Notes: generated by a model not told the origin, from the sequence alone. A stretch of 64,000 nt of DNA from Sphingomonas mali NBRC 15500 (GCF_001598415.1 NZ_BCYX01000019.1:1-64000); one strand, 5' to 3'; positions 8,427 to 16,836 are shown, counted from the stretch's first letter. Translations and numbers: made by a program.

Positions 8427-9080
8427 ATGACCGCCACTCGCAGCACCGCGATCACCTCGCGGAAACAGCCCCAGCAGGCACGCTCGAACCAGTTGGTCGA
8501 GGCAGTGCTGGACGCCGCTGTTCAGGTTTTGATGAAGGAAGGCGCGCAGCGTTTCACCACCGCGCGAGTCGCCGAGCGCGCCGGCGTGAGCGTCGGCTCG
8601 CTGTACCAATATTTCCCGAACAAGGCCTCGATCCTGTTCCGCCTGCAGAGCGACGAGTGGCAGCGCACCTCGGCGCTGTTGCGGAGCATCCTCGAGGATA
8701 AAGCTACCTTGCCGCAGGCCCGCGTCCGCCGGCTGGTCCATGCCTTCATTCAGTCCGAATGCGAGGAAGCGGCGATCCGTACCGCGCTGAGCGACGCGGC
8801 ACCGCTCTATCGCGACGCGCCGGAGGCGATCGACGCGAAGAAGGAAAACGCCAAGATTTTCCGCACGTTCTTGCAAGAAGCGTTGCCCGACGTGCCCGAC
8901 CATAAGCGGATGCTTGCCGGCGACCTGATCAAGATGACGCTTAGCGGCGTGGGCAGCAGCTTTTCTGAGACGCCGCGGACGGAGACGGAGATCGTCCTCT
9001 GGTCGGAGGCGCTGGCCGACATGCTATGCGCTTATCTCGAGCGACTGACAACCGAGGCGGCCGTGCCGGTCGGTCCATGA
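8427..9080 (+). CDS. TetR-family transcriptional regulator
   Basis: The 217-residue protein has a TetR DNA-binding domain at about residues 18-66, with signatures FTTARVAERAGVSVGSLYQYF and NKASILFRLQ. The C-terminal ligand domain includes DKATLPQARVRRLVHAF. It is divergently transcribed from the O-methyltransferase gene with 96 bases between the starts, the usual layout of a local repressor. No ligand can be inferred. Confidence 0.88.
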   Translation: MTATRSTAITSRKQPQQARSNQLVEAVLDAAVQVLMKEGAQRFTTARVAERAGVSVGSLYQYFPNKASILFRLQSDEWQRTSALLRSILEDKATLPQARVRRLVHAFIQSECEEAAIRTALSDAAPLYRDAPEAIDAKKENAKIFRTFLQEALPDVPDHKRMLAGDLIKMTLSGVGSSFSETPRTETEIVLWSEALADMLCAYLERLTTEAAVPVGP

Positions 9081-9146
9081 CAGCCTCGCCGCAAGACCGA
9101 TTTCGCTCGACGCCGCGGATTGGCCGCAGCAGCAGCGATGATGCCG

Positions 9147-9845
9147 TCAGCGTGAGCCGGTGTTCGCGACCGCCTGACCCAGCAAGAGCGGAAAGACGGT
9201 TTCGAGCGGCTTGGTGTCGGGCAGGATATAGACATATCCGCCCTGCTTCCGGAACAAGGGTTGCACGCTCTTGCTGTAGAAGACCGAGGGCACGTTGATG
9301 CACCCGAACGTGATGCGGTTGTCGTCCGAGGTCGGCGACAGCATGCGCTGGCGGCGGCGTTCCTTTGGATTGTATCCCGTCGGGATCGGGTGGAGCGCGA
9401 CCGACGTGGCGTAATCGACCCACAGCACCTTTTGCCTGCCCGCGGCCAGTCCGTATTTGGCCAGGAAACGTCCCGCCGGCGTCGTCTTCTCCGCGGGGCC
9501 GATCTCGGCCAGATTCTTGCTGCCGATGCCCGGCGTAGCATCGTCGCCGACGGCAACCCCGATCAGCACCGGCGCTTTGCCGAGCAATTGCCCCTTCGCG
9601 TCGAACAGGAACAAGGCGGCATTGTTCTTGTCGATGACGATATAGGGCAGCGAGCCGTTGTCGCCCGACGCCGCGATCCAGTCGAAAACGCGCGTCGCCG
9701 CCGCCGACTGCGTGACCTCGACCTTGGCCGCATCGCTCGCCCGCGGCGCGGGCTTGGCTGCCGGCGGCCGAGTGCGCTTCGCCGCCGGAGCGGATGCGGG
9801 GACAGTGAGCGCAAGACCAGCCAGCGCCAACAGGATATTGATCAT
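9147..9845 (-). CDS. Periplasmic murein L,D-transpeptidase (YkuD fold)
   Basis: The 232-residue protein starts with a hydrophobic signal peptide (MINILLALAGLALTVPASA), then a basic Pro/Ala linker, then a YkuD catalytic domain. The active-site pattern is visible: His152 in ALHPIPTG and the catalytic Cys182 in RITFGCINV. These enzymes make 3-3 crosslinks in peptidoglycan or attach proteins to it. The spacing SPTSDDNRITFGC is of the shorter L,D-transpeptidase subgroup seen in alphaproteobacteria. It is convergent with the TetR gene ending at 9080 and appears monocistronic. Confidence 0.87.
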   Translation of the reverse strand: MINILLALAGLALTVPASAPAAKRTRPPAAKPAPRASDAAKVEVTQSAAATRVFDWIAASGDNGSLPYIVIDKNNAALFLFDAKGQLLGKAPVLIGVAVGDDATPGIGSKNLAEIGPAEKTTPAGRFLAKYGLAAGRQKVLWVDYATSVALHPIPTGYNPKERRRQRMLSPTSDDNRITFGCINVPSVFYSKSVQPLFRKQGGYVYILPDTKPLETVFPLLLGQAVANTGSR

Positions 9846-9968
9846 CGCTGGCGGCGCTCAACACGAAGCGCGCGCCGCCCCGAAGAATGGGGCGACGCTC
9901 GACATTGCGATCTAATCGGAATTCGGCCGATCAGCACGGGGCCGATCGGCATAGGCGTCCGTCCGGCG

Positions 9969-10271
9969 TCAATTGCGCGGCCGCTTCTTCTGGCTCTCCG
10001 CCATCCGCTGCTCGATGCCATCGACCCGGGCATTGAGCTGGTCGAGGCGCTGACCATTGTTCTGCGCCTGGCCGGATGCAGCCTGCGCCTGCGACAATGC
10101 CGATTTCGCGGTGCCGTCGGTTTCGTTCAGCTTCGCCTCGAGCGCGTCGACGCGCTGGCTCACCGGAGCGATCTGCTCGCGGACATAGCTCTTGGTGGCG
10201 CAGCCACCCAACCCCATCGCACCAAGCAAAATCACGGCCGCGGGGATCATTTTCGTTACAGACGCCGACAT
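9969..10271 (-). CDS. Lpp-like coiled-coil lipoprotein
   Basis: The 100-residue product has a lipoprotein signal ending in the lipobox LGGC (MGLGGCATKSYV). A heptad-rich, alanine- and glutamine-rich segment follows (RVDALEAKLNETDG and SALSQAQAASGQ), ending with the basic KKRPRN. This resembles alanine-zipper outer-membrane lipoproteins, probably with a structural envelope role. The start at 10271 is chosen for the GGAAGAG upstream and the correct signal peptide length; an in-frame extension to 10334 lacks a signal. It stands alone. Confidence 0.72.
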   Translation of the reverse strand: MSASVTKMIPAAVILLGAMGLGGCATKSYVREQIAPVSQRVDALEAKLNETDGTAKSALSQAQAASGQAQNNGQRLDQLNARVDGIEQRMAESQKKRPRN

Positions 10272-10399
10272 CACACACTCTTCCCAATGGTTAACGAGCC
10301 CATCGACCCAAGCCGAGCATTGCTGCTCCAACAATCCCGATTCTGTCCGGCTGTGCGTCGGGCGGGATGAGTGGATAATGCTGGGGTGATGTCGCCTCG

Positions 10400-11110
10400 T
10401 CAGGCGACGGCGGGCGCAGTGAAGGCGCTCAAATCGGCGAGACCGAGCCGGCGTTCGATATCGCCGACTTTGTCGATCGCCATGTCGAAGCCGTCGCCGC
10501 CGAAGGTGCGCCGCTCGATATCCTCGAACTGGTCGCCGAGCTCGTCATAGCCTTTGGGGCCGACTGCCTTTTTGAACGCGGGGAAGATGATCGTGTCCTC
10601 GCGCGCGGCGTGCGGTTCGTACATTCGCGCAAACGCGGTCAGCGTCCGCGCCAGCGGCTGAGCATCGCCAGTGCCGACGCGGCCCGATTTCGTCCGGTCG
10701 AGGACATAGGCGGTGATTTCGCGACCGCGCGCGTGCTGCGTGAGCAGAGCGTCGATCAGCCCCGCCGCCTCGCCGCCTGCCTTTCGCACGATCGGGAAGA
10801 TGTGCTGCTCCTCGAGCATCTGCTCATGATAGCGCTCGCCGAACGATTGGAACAACGTCGTGGCGGCAGCAATGGCCGCGGCGTCGACGGCGCCGGCATT
10901 GGCCACCAGCTTCGGCGCGACCTCACGATAGACGATCAGGATTCGGCGGAGCACGCCATGCTCCCGCATCAAGTCCTCGTTTGCGGTAACGGCGTCTTCG
11001 TTATCGCCGGCATTCTTGGCGCCATCGGCATCGTGCTTGGCGCAGCCCGCCACCAACAACCCGACGCCCGCAAGCGAGGCTAGTGCCGTGCGTCGATCCT
11101 GCTGTGTCAT
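10400..11110 (-). CDS. Hemerythrin-domain lipoprotein
   Basis: The 236-residue protein begins MTQQDRRTALASLAGVG with a lipobox VAGC, so it is probably exported and lipid-anchored; the twin Arg may also suggest Tat export. The mature part carries HHE/hemerythrin-type iron ligands: MREHGVL, FGERYHEQMLEEQHIFP, TQHARGRE and YEPHAAREDTIIFP. The diiron four-helix bundle would bind O2 or NO or sense oxygen. The start at 11110 has a strong GGAGG about 9 bases upstream; the upstream in-frame extension is rejected. It is divergent from the small-gene cluster starting at 11474. Confidence 0.84.
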   Translation of the reverse strand: MTQQDRRTALASLAGVGLLVAGCAKHDADGAKNAGDNEDAVTANEDLMREHGVLRRILIVYREVAPKLVANAGAVDAAAIAAATTLFQSFGERYHEQMLEEQHIFPIVRKAGGEAAGLIDALLTQHARGREITAYVLDRTKSGRVGTGDAQPLARTLTAFARMYEPHAAREDTIIFPAFKKAVGPKGYDELGDQFEDIERRTFGGDGFDMAIDKVGDIERRLGLADLSAFTAPAVA

Positions 11111-11473
11111 TACGGTCGTCCTCCACCCGAAGTTGCCGTGCAGCCAGCAACGCGCGATCGAACCTTGCAATGCCGACGCCCATGCCACTTCGGCCAAAAG
11201 GGGTGCGTCGATCGCCTCGGCTGGCGACGTTTCATAGCCGCGCTGCGGCTGGGCGTCACGTGGTTCGGAGGACCGATAGCGCTCCGTACCTTCGCTGGGA
11301 TGGCCGATGCGCTTCCTCCGACGGGCCAGCCCACATCGCCACTATCGACATGAAGATAAGGAGAGTAATTTCTTCACCCCTTTATCAGCCGCCCGACAGA
11401 AATACCGGAACCGCTACCCCGACCAAAACGTTGCGCACCCGTATAGTAATGATGACGAAGGGAGTGGATTAAC
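11111..11473. other. Divergent intergenic region with EcfG-like promoter
   Basis: No convincing gene is seen in these 363 bases between the hemerythrin gene (minus) and the small ORF at 11474 (plus). The right-hand part holds an EcfG-type promoter described separately. Confidence 0.4.
11407..11432 (+). promoter_or_regulatory. EcfG (general stress sigma)-type promoter
   Basis: GGAAC at 11407-11411 and CGTT at 11429-11432 are separated by exactly 17 bases. This is the established alphaproteobacterial EcfG/sigma-T consensus GGAAC-N16/17-CGTT. It lies 41 bases upstream of the 25-residue ORF at 11474 and would drive it together with the gene at 11554. Confidence 0.7.
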
Positions 11474-11551
11474 ATGGGTAAAGGTATTCTGCTGTGGCTG
11501 TTGGGCATTCCACTGCCCATCATCATCCTACTCCTCTTGTTCTGGCATTGA
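11474..11551 (+). CDS. 25-residue single-span membrane peptide
   Basis: ATG at 11474 is preceded by GGAG at about 10 bases. The product starts MGKGILLWLLGIP and is almost entirely one hydrophobic helix ending in FWH. It is followed after two bases by the ATG of the next membrane protein gene, so the two are translationally linked. The EcfG-like promoter upstream suggests a general stress-response role. I recall similar tiny proteins in sphingomonads, but no function is known. Confidence 0.6.
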   Translation: MGKGILLWLLGIPLPIIILLLLFWH

Positions 11552-11553
11552 TC

Positions 11554-12141
11554 ATGGCGACGAATATTCCACCGATGGTCAATCCTGACCTTTATCCATC
11601 GGGCGTCGGCAGTGCCTCCAGCGCTTCCGCGGTGTCTTGGTCAGCGATTTTCGCCGGGACCGTCGCGGCGGTGGCGATGACGCTCATCCTTATAGCGATC
11701 GGATCGGCGTTTGGTTTCGCGTCGGTCTCGCCATGGCCGGGCGTCGGCGCCGCACCCACCACCTTCACGATCGCGGCAGGCGTCTGGCTTATCGTCACGC
11801 AATGGCTGTCTTCTGCCGTCGGCGGCTATCTGGCCGGTCGGTTGCGCGTGCGGTGGCATGGCCTGCATACCGATGAAGTATTCTTTCGCGACACCGCGCA
11901 TGGCCTGCTGACCTGGGCCACCGCCACGGTGCTGGTGGCGATGGTCGCCGTGGCGGCATCGGCCTTGTCCAACATCACGGCAGCGCCGGTCGACGTGGAT
12001 ATGAGCAAGGAGGCGATTGATGCTGCGCGCAAGGCCGCGATGTCAGTGGCCGGGTTCACCGGGCTGTCGCTGCTGGTCGGGGCGTTTATCGGCGCCGTCG
12101 CCGGCGCGATCGGCGGCAGGCTGCGCGACATGCATCCCTGA
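11554..12141 (+). CDS. Conserved integral membrane protein
   Basis: The 195-residue product (start MATNIPPMV at 11554, directly behind the 25-residue peptide gene) has four to five hydrophobic segments. They include SWSAIFAGTVAAVAMTLILI, the region after ATATVLVAMVAVAASAL, and a C-terminal small-residue helix LLVGAFIGAVAGAIGG. The short loop RWHGLHTDEVFFRDTAHGL is conserved-looking. This resembles small YrzE/PhnA-like membrane proteins of unknown function. The EcfG promoter upstream suggests stress induction. Confidence 0.7.
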   Translation: MATNIPPMVNPDLYPSGVGSASSASAVSWSAIFAGTVAAVAMTLILIAIGSAFGFASVSPWPGVGAAPTTFTIAAGVWLIVTQWLSSAVGGYLAGRLRVRWHGLHTDEVFFRDTAHGLLTWATATVLVAMVAVAASALSNITAAPVDVDMSKEAIDAARKAAMSVAGFTGLSLLVGAFIGAVAGAIGGRLRDMHP

Positions 12142-12207
12142 ACAATCGGATGCCGTGCCGGCGGTGACAGATCATCGCCGCCACGGCGTCGAACTTGTTG
12201 CGGATGC

Positions 12208-12232
12208 GGAACTTTCTACGCTTACGACCGTC
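12208..12232 (+). promoter_or_regulatory. Possible EcfG-type promoter
   Basis: GGAAC (12208-12212) and CGTC (12229-12232) are separated by 16 bases. The -10 element differs from CGTT at one base. It precedes the secreted basic protein gene at 12272 by 39 bases, a good distance. Confidence 0.45.
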
Positions 12233-12271
12233 TGTTCAAGACGGTCCGTTTCCGGGCCAAAAGGATCTTCT

Positions 12272-12529
12272 ATGAAATCTCTCTTGATTGCTGCCAGCAT
12301 GGCGGCGGCGATACTTGGCTTCGCGGTTCCGGCCGCCGCGCAGGATATGCGCGGCGGCGTGACGCGTACGACGACGACCGAACGGGTTCGCGGCGACGGT
12401 CGAGTCGATCGCCATACCGAAACCACCCGCACGACCAGCCGTAGCGTTCGTCACACCGGCTGGGGCGCCCGTCGCTGCCACAATGTGCGGCGGCATCACC
12501 GTTGGGTGCGCGTCTGCCATCGACGCTGA
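12272..12529 (+). CDS. Small secreted basic protein
   Basis: The 85-residue product has a clear Sec signal peptide (MKSLLIAASMAAAILGF, cleavage around AAAQD). A highly basic, Thr/Arg-rich mature part follows, with TTRTTSRSVRH and a C-terminal cluster CHNVRRHHRWVRVCHRR holding two Cys. The two cysteines may form a disulfide in the periplasm. AAGGA lies upstream of ATG at 12272. Similar small RHxH proteins occur in sphingomonads; no function is assigned. A possible EcfG promoter is upstream. Confidence 0.65.
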   Translation: MKSLLIAASMAAAILGFAVPAAAQDMRGGVTRTTTTERVRGDGRVDRHTETTRTTSRSVRHTGWGARRCHNVRRHHRWVRVCHRR

Positions 12530-12540
12530 CCGTAACGGAC

Positions 12541-12565
12541 GGGATGGTTCGTGGCGGGCCATCCC
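12541..12565 (+). terminator. Hairpin terminator after the small secreted protein gene
   Basis: GGGATGG (12541-12547) pairs with CCATCCC (12559-12565) and is followed by TTTCC. It lies 12 bases after the stop at 12529 and between two convergent genes. Confidence 0.5.
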
Positions 12566-12579
12566 TTTCCCTGCGCGCA

Positions 12580-13734
12580 TCAGCGCAGAGTAACCCGATC
12601 GAGCTGCAGCCAGCTGGCCATCTCGTCGAGCGCGACCGTTAGTCTATCTCCACTGTCTGGTGGCGCGTCGGCCTCGAAATGCGCCCGCGCCAACAGCGCA
12701 CCGCCTTGCCGATCCGCCTTCAGATCGACGCGCGCGACCAGTCGTTCGTCCATCAGGAACGGCAGCACGTAATAGCCATGAACGCGGCTCGCCGCCGGGG
12801 TGTAGATCTCGATCCGGTAGCGCAGGCCGAACAATCGCTCGGTGCGATCACGATGCCAGATCAACGGATCGAATGGCGCCAGGAGCGCGCTGGCGGCGAT
12901 GCGGCGCGGCGATCGCGCGTCGCGATGCAGGAAAGCGGGCTGGCTCCACCCCTCCACGCGAACGGGGCGCAAGACGCCCGCATCGACTAGGTCGGCGATC
13001 GCCTCGTCCTTCTCCACCGGCTTGAGCCGGAAATAATCGCGAAGCTCCGCCGCAGTCGCGAGGCCCAGCGCGCGCGCCGCTCGTCCGATCAGTTCACGCC
13101 GGGCGTCGCGCTCGTCCGGGGCCGGCAAGGCTAGGACGGCCGCGGGGATGACTCGATCGGTCAGGTCATAGACGCGCTCGAAGCTCCGCCGCCGGGTCGC
13201 TGTGGTCAGGTGGCCGGCATAGAACAGCCATTCGAGCGCGCGCTTGGTGTCGCCCCATTCCCACCATCCGGAGCGACCTTTGCCATGGGGGAAGTCGGAT
13301 GCTGCGAGCGGTCCTTCCGCCGCGATCCGGGCGAGGATGGCCTCGGCCTGTGGGCGCTGCTCGGTCGCGAAGCGGCGTAGCGCACCATAACCCGCCTCCC
13401 CTCGGTCCGCGCGCGCCATGCGCCAGCGCATCAGCGGAAACAGTTCGAGCGGAAGCAGCGAGGCTTCATGCGCCCAATATTCGAACAATCGGCGGTCGCG
13501 CTTGCCGCCCCAGGCCGCCTTGTCGAGCAACTCGCGATCATAGCAGCCCAGGCGCGAAAAGGCCGGCAGATAATGCGCCCGGGCGAGCACGTTGACGCTG
13601 TCGATCTGGTGGAGGTTCAGCCGATCGATCAGGCGCCCGAGCTGGCCGCGACCGACTGAGGAATCGCGGCGCGCGCCGAAGCCCTGAGCAGCGAGAACGA
13701 TGCGTCGCGCCTGGGCGAGGGAAATGTCGGGCAT
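12580..13734 (-). CDS. YcaQ-type DNA glycosylase (winged-helix crosslink repair)
   Basis: The 384-residue protein belongs to the HTH_42/AlkZ superfamily of base-unhooking glycosylases. Its N-terminus has LNLHQIDSVNVLARAHYLP with the catalytic QxD pattern at Gln43-Asp45; QxD is the YcaQ-like signature, against QxQ in Streptomyces AlkZ. Further family pieces are RLFEYWAHEASLLP, LEWLFYAGHLTT and LLAPFDPLIWHRDRTERLF. The E. coli member opens interstrand crosslinks and removes alkylated bases. The length is close to family norm. It is probably monocistronic and convergent with the small plus-strand genes. Confidence 0.87.
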   Translation of the reverse strand: MPDISLAQARRIVLAAQGFGARRDSSVGRGQLGRLIDRLNLHQIDSVNVLARAHYLPAFSRLGCYDRELLDKAAWGGKRDRRLFEYWAHEASLLPLELFPLMRWRMARADRGEAGYGALRRFATEQRPQAEAILARIAAEGPLAASDFPHGKGRSGWWEWGDTKRALEWLFYAGHLTTATRRRSFERVYDLTDRVIPAAVLALPAPDERDARRELIGRAARALGLATAAELRDYFRLKPVEKDEAIADLVDAGVLRPVRVEGWSQPAFLHRDARSPRRIAASALLAPFDPLIWHRDRTERLFGLRYRIEIYTPAASRVHGYYVLPFLMDERLVARVDLKADRQGGALLARAHFEADAPPDSGDRLTVALDEMASWLQLDRVTLR

Positions 13735-13800
13735 TTGAATCCGCCTATCGATGCCCGATCCGCTCGATGCCGCGTGGAGAGGGCCGTTTCGGCATTCGGG

Positions 13801-13983
13801 TCAATGCGCGTCGACCGGCGGGAGATCCGACTCCTCGATATTGAACAGCTCCGACACCTGGTAGCTCGCGGCAAAGACGGCCAGGCCCATGACGACGACC
13901 AGCGCGACCGACGCGATGAGGATCTTATGCCGCCTGATCTTCGCCGAATGCGATCGACGCCGCCCCCGTGTTCTGCCGCCCAT
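13801..13983 (-). CDS. Small basic single-span membrane protein
   Basis: The 60-residue product has a strongly basic N-terminus (GGRTRGRRRSHSAKIRRHK), one hydrophobic helix (ILIASVALVVVMGLAVFAAS) and an acidic tail (ESDLPPVDAH), giving an inside-out orientation with the acidic end in the periplasm. GGGGAAAG precedes ATG at 13983. A 62-codon reading frame on the same strand overlaps it from 14113 but lacks features. No family is recognised. Confidence 0.5.
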   Translation of the reverse strand: MGGRTRGRRRSHSAKIRRHKILIASVALVVVMGLAVFAASYQVSELFNIEESDLPPVDAH

Positions 13984-14220
13984 CGTGATTCTGCTTTCCC
14001 CTGGCGATCAGTGTTGAGCCCGGCACCTTCATCGCGACAAGCGGTCCGATGATCAATGGCTTGATCGTGCGTCCTTTCACGAGGCAACCATCGTCGCGCG
14101 GGGACCCGATCACCTTGCCCGCCTCTGCACTTTCCCCAGCCGTATATCTACGGAGGGCACCCTGAACCTGGGTGCAATGACGGCGTGCTCATAGAGCGAG
14201 GACCGGCAAGGGGAACCAAG

Positions 14221-14538
14221 GTGATCGATTTCCGTGTCTTTTCGTCCCATCTGCTCCTTGCCGGGCAATCCGTCCTGACCGCGACCGTCTTGGCGGCGGC
14301 TATCGTGCTGCCCCGTGTCGGTGACCCCGTCCTCATGCTTCCCGTCACGCGCCAGGCGGCGCGCGATCTCTCCGGTCGGTTGTTCGACGGGAAGACGCTT
14401 GTTCTGGGAGCGGGACCGGTCAGTGGGTCGTTGGTCATCAAGCCGACTGGCGACCCGGCGTGGAGGGCATTCATCGCGATGGGTGTCCTCCCGCTTGCTT
14501 ATCCCGAATCGCTGTGCGGCGAACCGGACGATGGTTGA
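14221..14538 (+). CDS. Small protein coupled to the chemoreceptor gene
   Basis: GTG at 14221 follows AAGGGG. The ~105-residue product has a hydrophobic segment near its N-terminus (SHLLLAGQSVLTATVLAAA) followed by a polar region. An earlier in-frame start at 14185 is possible. Its stop overlaps the ATG of the chemoreceptor at 14531 by 8 bases, so the two are probably co-translated. I recognise no domain; a periplasmic or membrane partner of the receptor is an inference from linkage only. Confidence 0.5.
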   Translation: MIDFRVFSSHLLLAGQSVLTATVLAAAIVLPRVGDPVLMLPVTRQAARDLSGRLFDGKTLVLGAGPVSGSLVIKPTGDPAWRAFIAMGVLPLAYPESLCGEPDDG

Positions 14539-16072
14539 TCCCCATCCGACCATCGAGCTCGACCGGATCCGCGCAAGGGGCGTGCTGATGCTCGCTTCGT
14601 GCTCGTGGGGCTGGATCATATTGTTGGGCGCGATCGCGGCGACGCAGCACTACGCCGATGTCTGGCTCGCGCCGGCGCTCGCCGCGATCGTGTCGCTGCC
14701 GACGTCGATTGTCGTGCTTAGCGGGCGACGCGATCCGGCCGTGCGGCTGGCATTGGCACTGAGCTACGCGGCCTATCCGGCAATAGCGGTGCTCGTGTTG
14801 GGCGGTCATGCGTGGCAGATGGACACGCATTTGTACTTCCTCGTCGCGCTCGCCGCGATCAGCCTCTTGTACGATGTATGGGCGATGCGCGCGGCGGCGG
14901 GCGTGATGGCGATCCATCACGTACTCGCCTGGGCGATCATGCCGCGCCTGGCATTCGAGGGCGGCACCGATCTGTTCCGGCTGATGCTTCACATCGGTGC
15001 GGTTGTGGTCGAGCTCATGTTCCTGACGATGCTGGTGCGGCGGTCGAAGCTGATGATCGGCGAACTGGCTGCGGCACGGGCGGCCAGCGAGGCGATCGCG
15101 GCGGACGCCCAAGCGAATCGTACAGCGGCCGAAGCGGCGCTCGATTCCGCTGCCAAGGCGGAGCAGCGCGCAAATGGCGAGCGCAGCCGCCGCGAGGAAG
15201 CCGAGGAAATCTCCCGCCGCCGAGAACGCGAACAGCTGATCGCCATTGCCGATGCGTTCGAAGCGGGGATCACCAACCTCGCGCAATCGCTCGGCGGCGC
15301 AGCGGACGCCTTGTCGCGATCGGCGGAAAGCCTGAACGGGTTGGCCCAGGAAACCGACATCCGCGCCGACAGCGTCGCCGACGTCGCGACCCAGGCATCC
15401 GACGCGGCACGTGCCGTGGCCGATCATGTCGCCGCGTTATCCGGCGTCATCGCCGATATGGACGACCGTACCGGCCAACAGGCGGACCATGCCCGTCACG
15501 CGCGCATTGCATCGGCGACCGGACAGCAAACGGTGCTGTCGCTGATCGACCGTGCGACGCAGGTCGAGCAATTCGCGCGGACGATCGGTGACCTGTCGAC
15601 CAGCACCAATTTGATCGCGATCAACGCCTCCATCGAGGCTGCTCAGGTCGGCGATGCGGGCAAGGGTTTCGCGATCGTGGCGGGCGAAGTGAAGATGCTG
15701 GCGCAGCAGGCGCGCGGCGAAAGCCACAAGATCGAGGAACTGGTCGCGCTAATCCGGGCGGGCGCGGCCGAGGCCGAGGATGCGCTGAAGGAAGCGGGCA
15801 TCGTCCTGGATGGCGCATCGGGCACCGCCGACGATCTGCGCGACGCGATGCGATCGCAACGCGCCGATGCCGAGGCGGCACGATCGCGATCGACCGATCT
15901 GGCGGCAACCGCCGACGCACTGGTCGAGGATACCGACGCGCTGACCGGCTGGGCGGAAGCGACGCGGCGGCTGTCGACCGAAGTGCGCAGCGCGGCGACC
16001 TCGCTGAGCGGTGATGTCAGCGCGCTTCTTCAATCCACCCGGGCGTTCGTCGCCCAACTTCGTGCAGCCTGA
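14531..16072 (+). CDS. Methyl-accepting chemotaxis-like protein with multi-span membrane input domain
   Basis: The 513-residue product begins with about six hydrophobic segments between residues ~15 and 175, with no large periplasmic sensor loop. A coiled coil follows (ELAAARAASEAIAADAQANR), then an MCP signalling domain. The hairpin tip is recognisable but degenerate: STNLIAINASIEAAQVGDAG and KGFAIVAGEVKMLAQQARGE, related to the usual TNLLALNAAIEAARAGE consensus. It has no HAMP-like segment that I can see. Such receptors may sense membrane or energy state. A receiver-only protein follows 13 bases downstream; no cheA, cheW or cheR is present nearby. Confidence 0.82.
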   Translation: MVDPHPTIELDRIRARGVLMLASCSWGWIILLGAIAATQHYADVWLAPALAAIVSLPTSIVVLSGRRDPAVRLALALSYAAYPAIAVLVLGGHAWQMDTHLYFLVALAAISLLYDVWAMRAAAGVMAIHHVLAWAIMPRLAFEGGTDLFRLMLHIGAVVVELMFLTMLVRRSKLMIGELAAARAASEAIAADAQANRTAAEAALDSAAKAEQRANGERSRREEAEEISRRREREQLIAIADAFEAGITNLAQSLGGAADALSRSAESLNGLAQETDIRADSVADVATQASDAARAVADHVAALSGVIADMDDRTGQQADHARHARIASATGQQTVLSLIDRATQVEQFARTIGDLSTSTNLIAINASIEAAQVGDAGKGFAIVAGEVKMLAQQARGESHKIEELVALIRAGAAEAEDALKEAGIVLDGASGTADDLRDAMRSQRADAEAARSRSTDLAATADALVEDTDALTGWAEATRRLSTEVRSAATSLSGDVSALLQSTRAFVAQLRAA

Positions 16073-16085
16073 GGAGCCCTGAGCC

Positions 16086-16502
16086 GTGGCATTCAACATT
16101 CTCGTCATCGACGATTCGCTGACGGTCAGGGCGATCATCGAGGAGTTGCTGGCGACGGAAAAAGACATGCGCGTGGTCGGATCGGCGGCGAGCGTGCCGG
16201 CGGCGCGCGATCTGATCGAACAATTTGTGCCGAGCCTCATCACTCTCGACTTGGCGATGCCGGGAATCGATGGATTCGCTTTTCTGGACGAACTCGCAGG
16301 CAGGCCGCATGCCCCGGTGCTGGTCGTGTCGTCGCATACCGTAGCGGGGTCACCGAACGAGGCAGAATCGATTGAACGCGGCGCCTTTGCCTGTTTCGAC
16401 AAAGCGCAACTGCTTCGCCAGGGCGGCCGATTCACCAAATTGGTGCGCCAGGCGCTCGCCAGTGCCACCGCGATATCGCGGACCGATCGCGCCGCCGCCT
16501 GA
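16086..16502 (+). CDS. Single-domain response regulator (CheY/CheB receiver-like)
   Basis: The 138-residue protein is a receiver domain: acidic pair Asp9-Asp10 (VIDDSLTVR), phospho-acceptor Asp55 in ITLDLAMPGIDGF, a switch Ser/Thr in VVSSHTV, and Lys106 in CFDKAQL. The sequence is closer to CheB receivers than to CheY, but no methylesterase domain follows. The start is GTG at 16086 with GAGGAG upstream. It is in the chemoreceptor transcript, so it is likely an output or adaptation partner of that receptor. Confidence 0.85.
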   Translation: MAFNILVIDDSLTVRAIIEELLATEKDMRVVGSAASVPAARDLIEQFVPSLITLDLAMPGIDGFAFLDELAGRPHAPVLVVSSHTVAGSPNEAESIERGAFACFDKAQLLRQGGRFTKLVRQALASATAISRTDRAAA

Positions 16503-16512
16503 CATCAGGATT

Positions 16513-16545
16513 GGGCGACGGAGGAGGAAGCGCCCTCCGCCGCCC
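16513..16545. terminator. Bidirectional hairpin between receiver and lipoprotein genes
   Basis: GGGCGACGGAGG (16513-16524) pairs with CCTCCGCCGCCC (16534-16545) with one mismatch. It lies between the convergent stops at 16502 and 16555. Confidence 0.55.
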
Positions 16546-16554
16546 GAACCGACC

Positions 16555-16836
16555 TTACTTCTTGGCGTCGTCGATCGCGTCAGCCTTGTTCTCGCCGGCC
16601 GCGCGGACCGCATCCGCCTTGTTGTTCAGCGCATCCGCCTTGTTGTCCATCGTCGCCTCGACGTTGTCGGCGATGTTGCCACCCTGGTCGCGCATGGCGT
16701 CGGCGTTCGCGTCGATCGCGTCGGCGGTGTTGTCGGCGGCGGCCTGGACGTTTTCGGCGGCGTCGGTCTTGTGACCGCAAGCGCCGAGCGGCAACAGCGT
16801 GAGAGCCGCGGCGGCGGCGAGTAACTTCTTGATCAT
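16555..16836 (-). CDS. Small repetitive lipoprotein
   Basis: The 93-residue product has the signal MIKKLLAAAAALTLLPLGAC with the lipobox LGAC. The mature part is an Asp/Ala/Asn-rich repeat helix (AADNTADAIDANADAMRDQ, NKADALNNKADAVRAAG). It probably forms a coiled coil on the outer or inner membrane surface. AAGGGG lies 6 bases ahead of the Met at 16836. A GGAAC with a weak -10 is upstream near 16878. No function is known. Confidence 0.65.
   Translation of the reverse strand: MIKKLLAAAAALTLLPLGACGHKTDAAENVQAAADNTADAIDANADAMRDQGGNIADNVEATMDNKADALNNKADAVRAAGENKADAIDDAKK

Noticed and set aside
13925..14113. A 62-codon minus-strand frame starting with GTG at 14113
   Set aside because: No recognisable feature and it overlaps the better-supported small membrane protein gene at 13801-13983.
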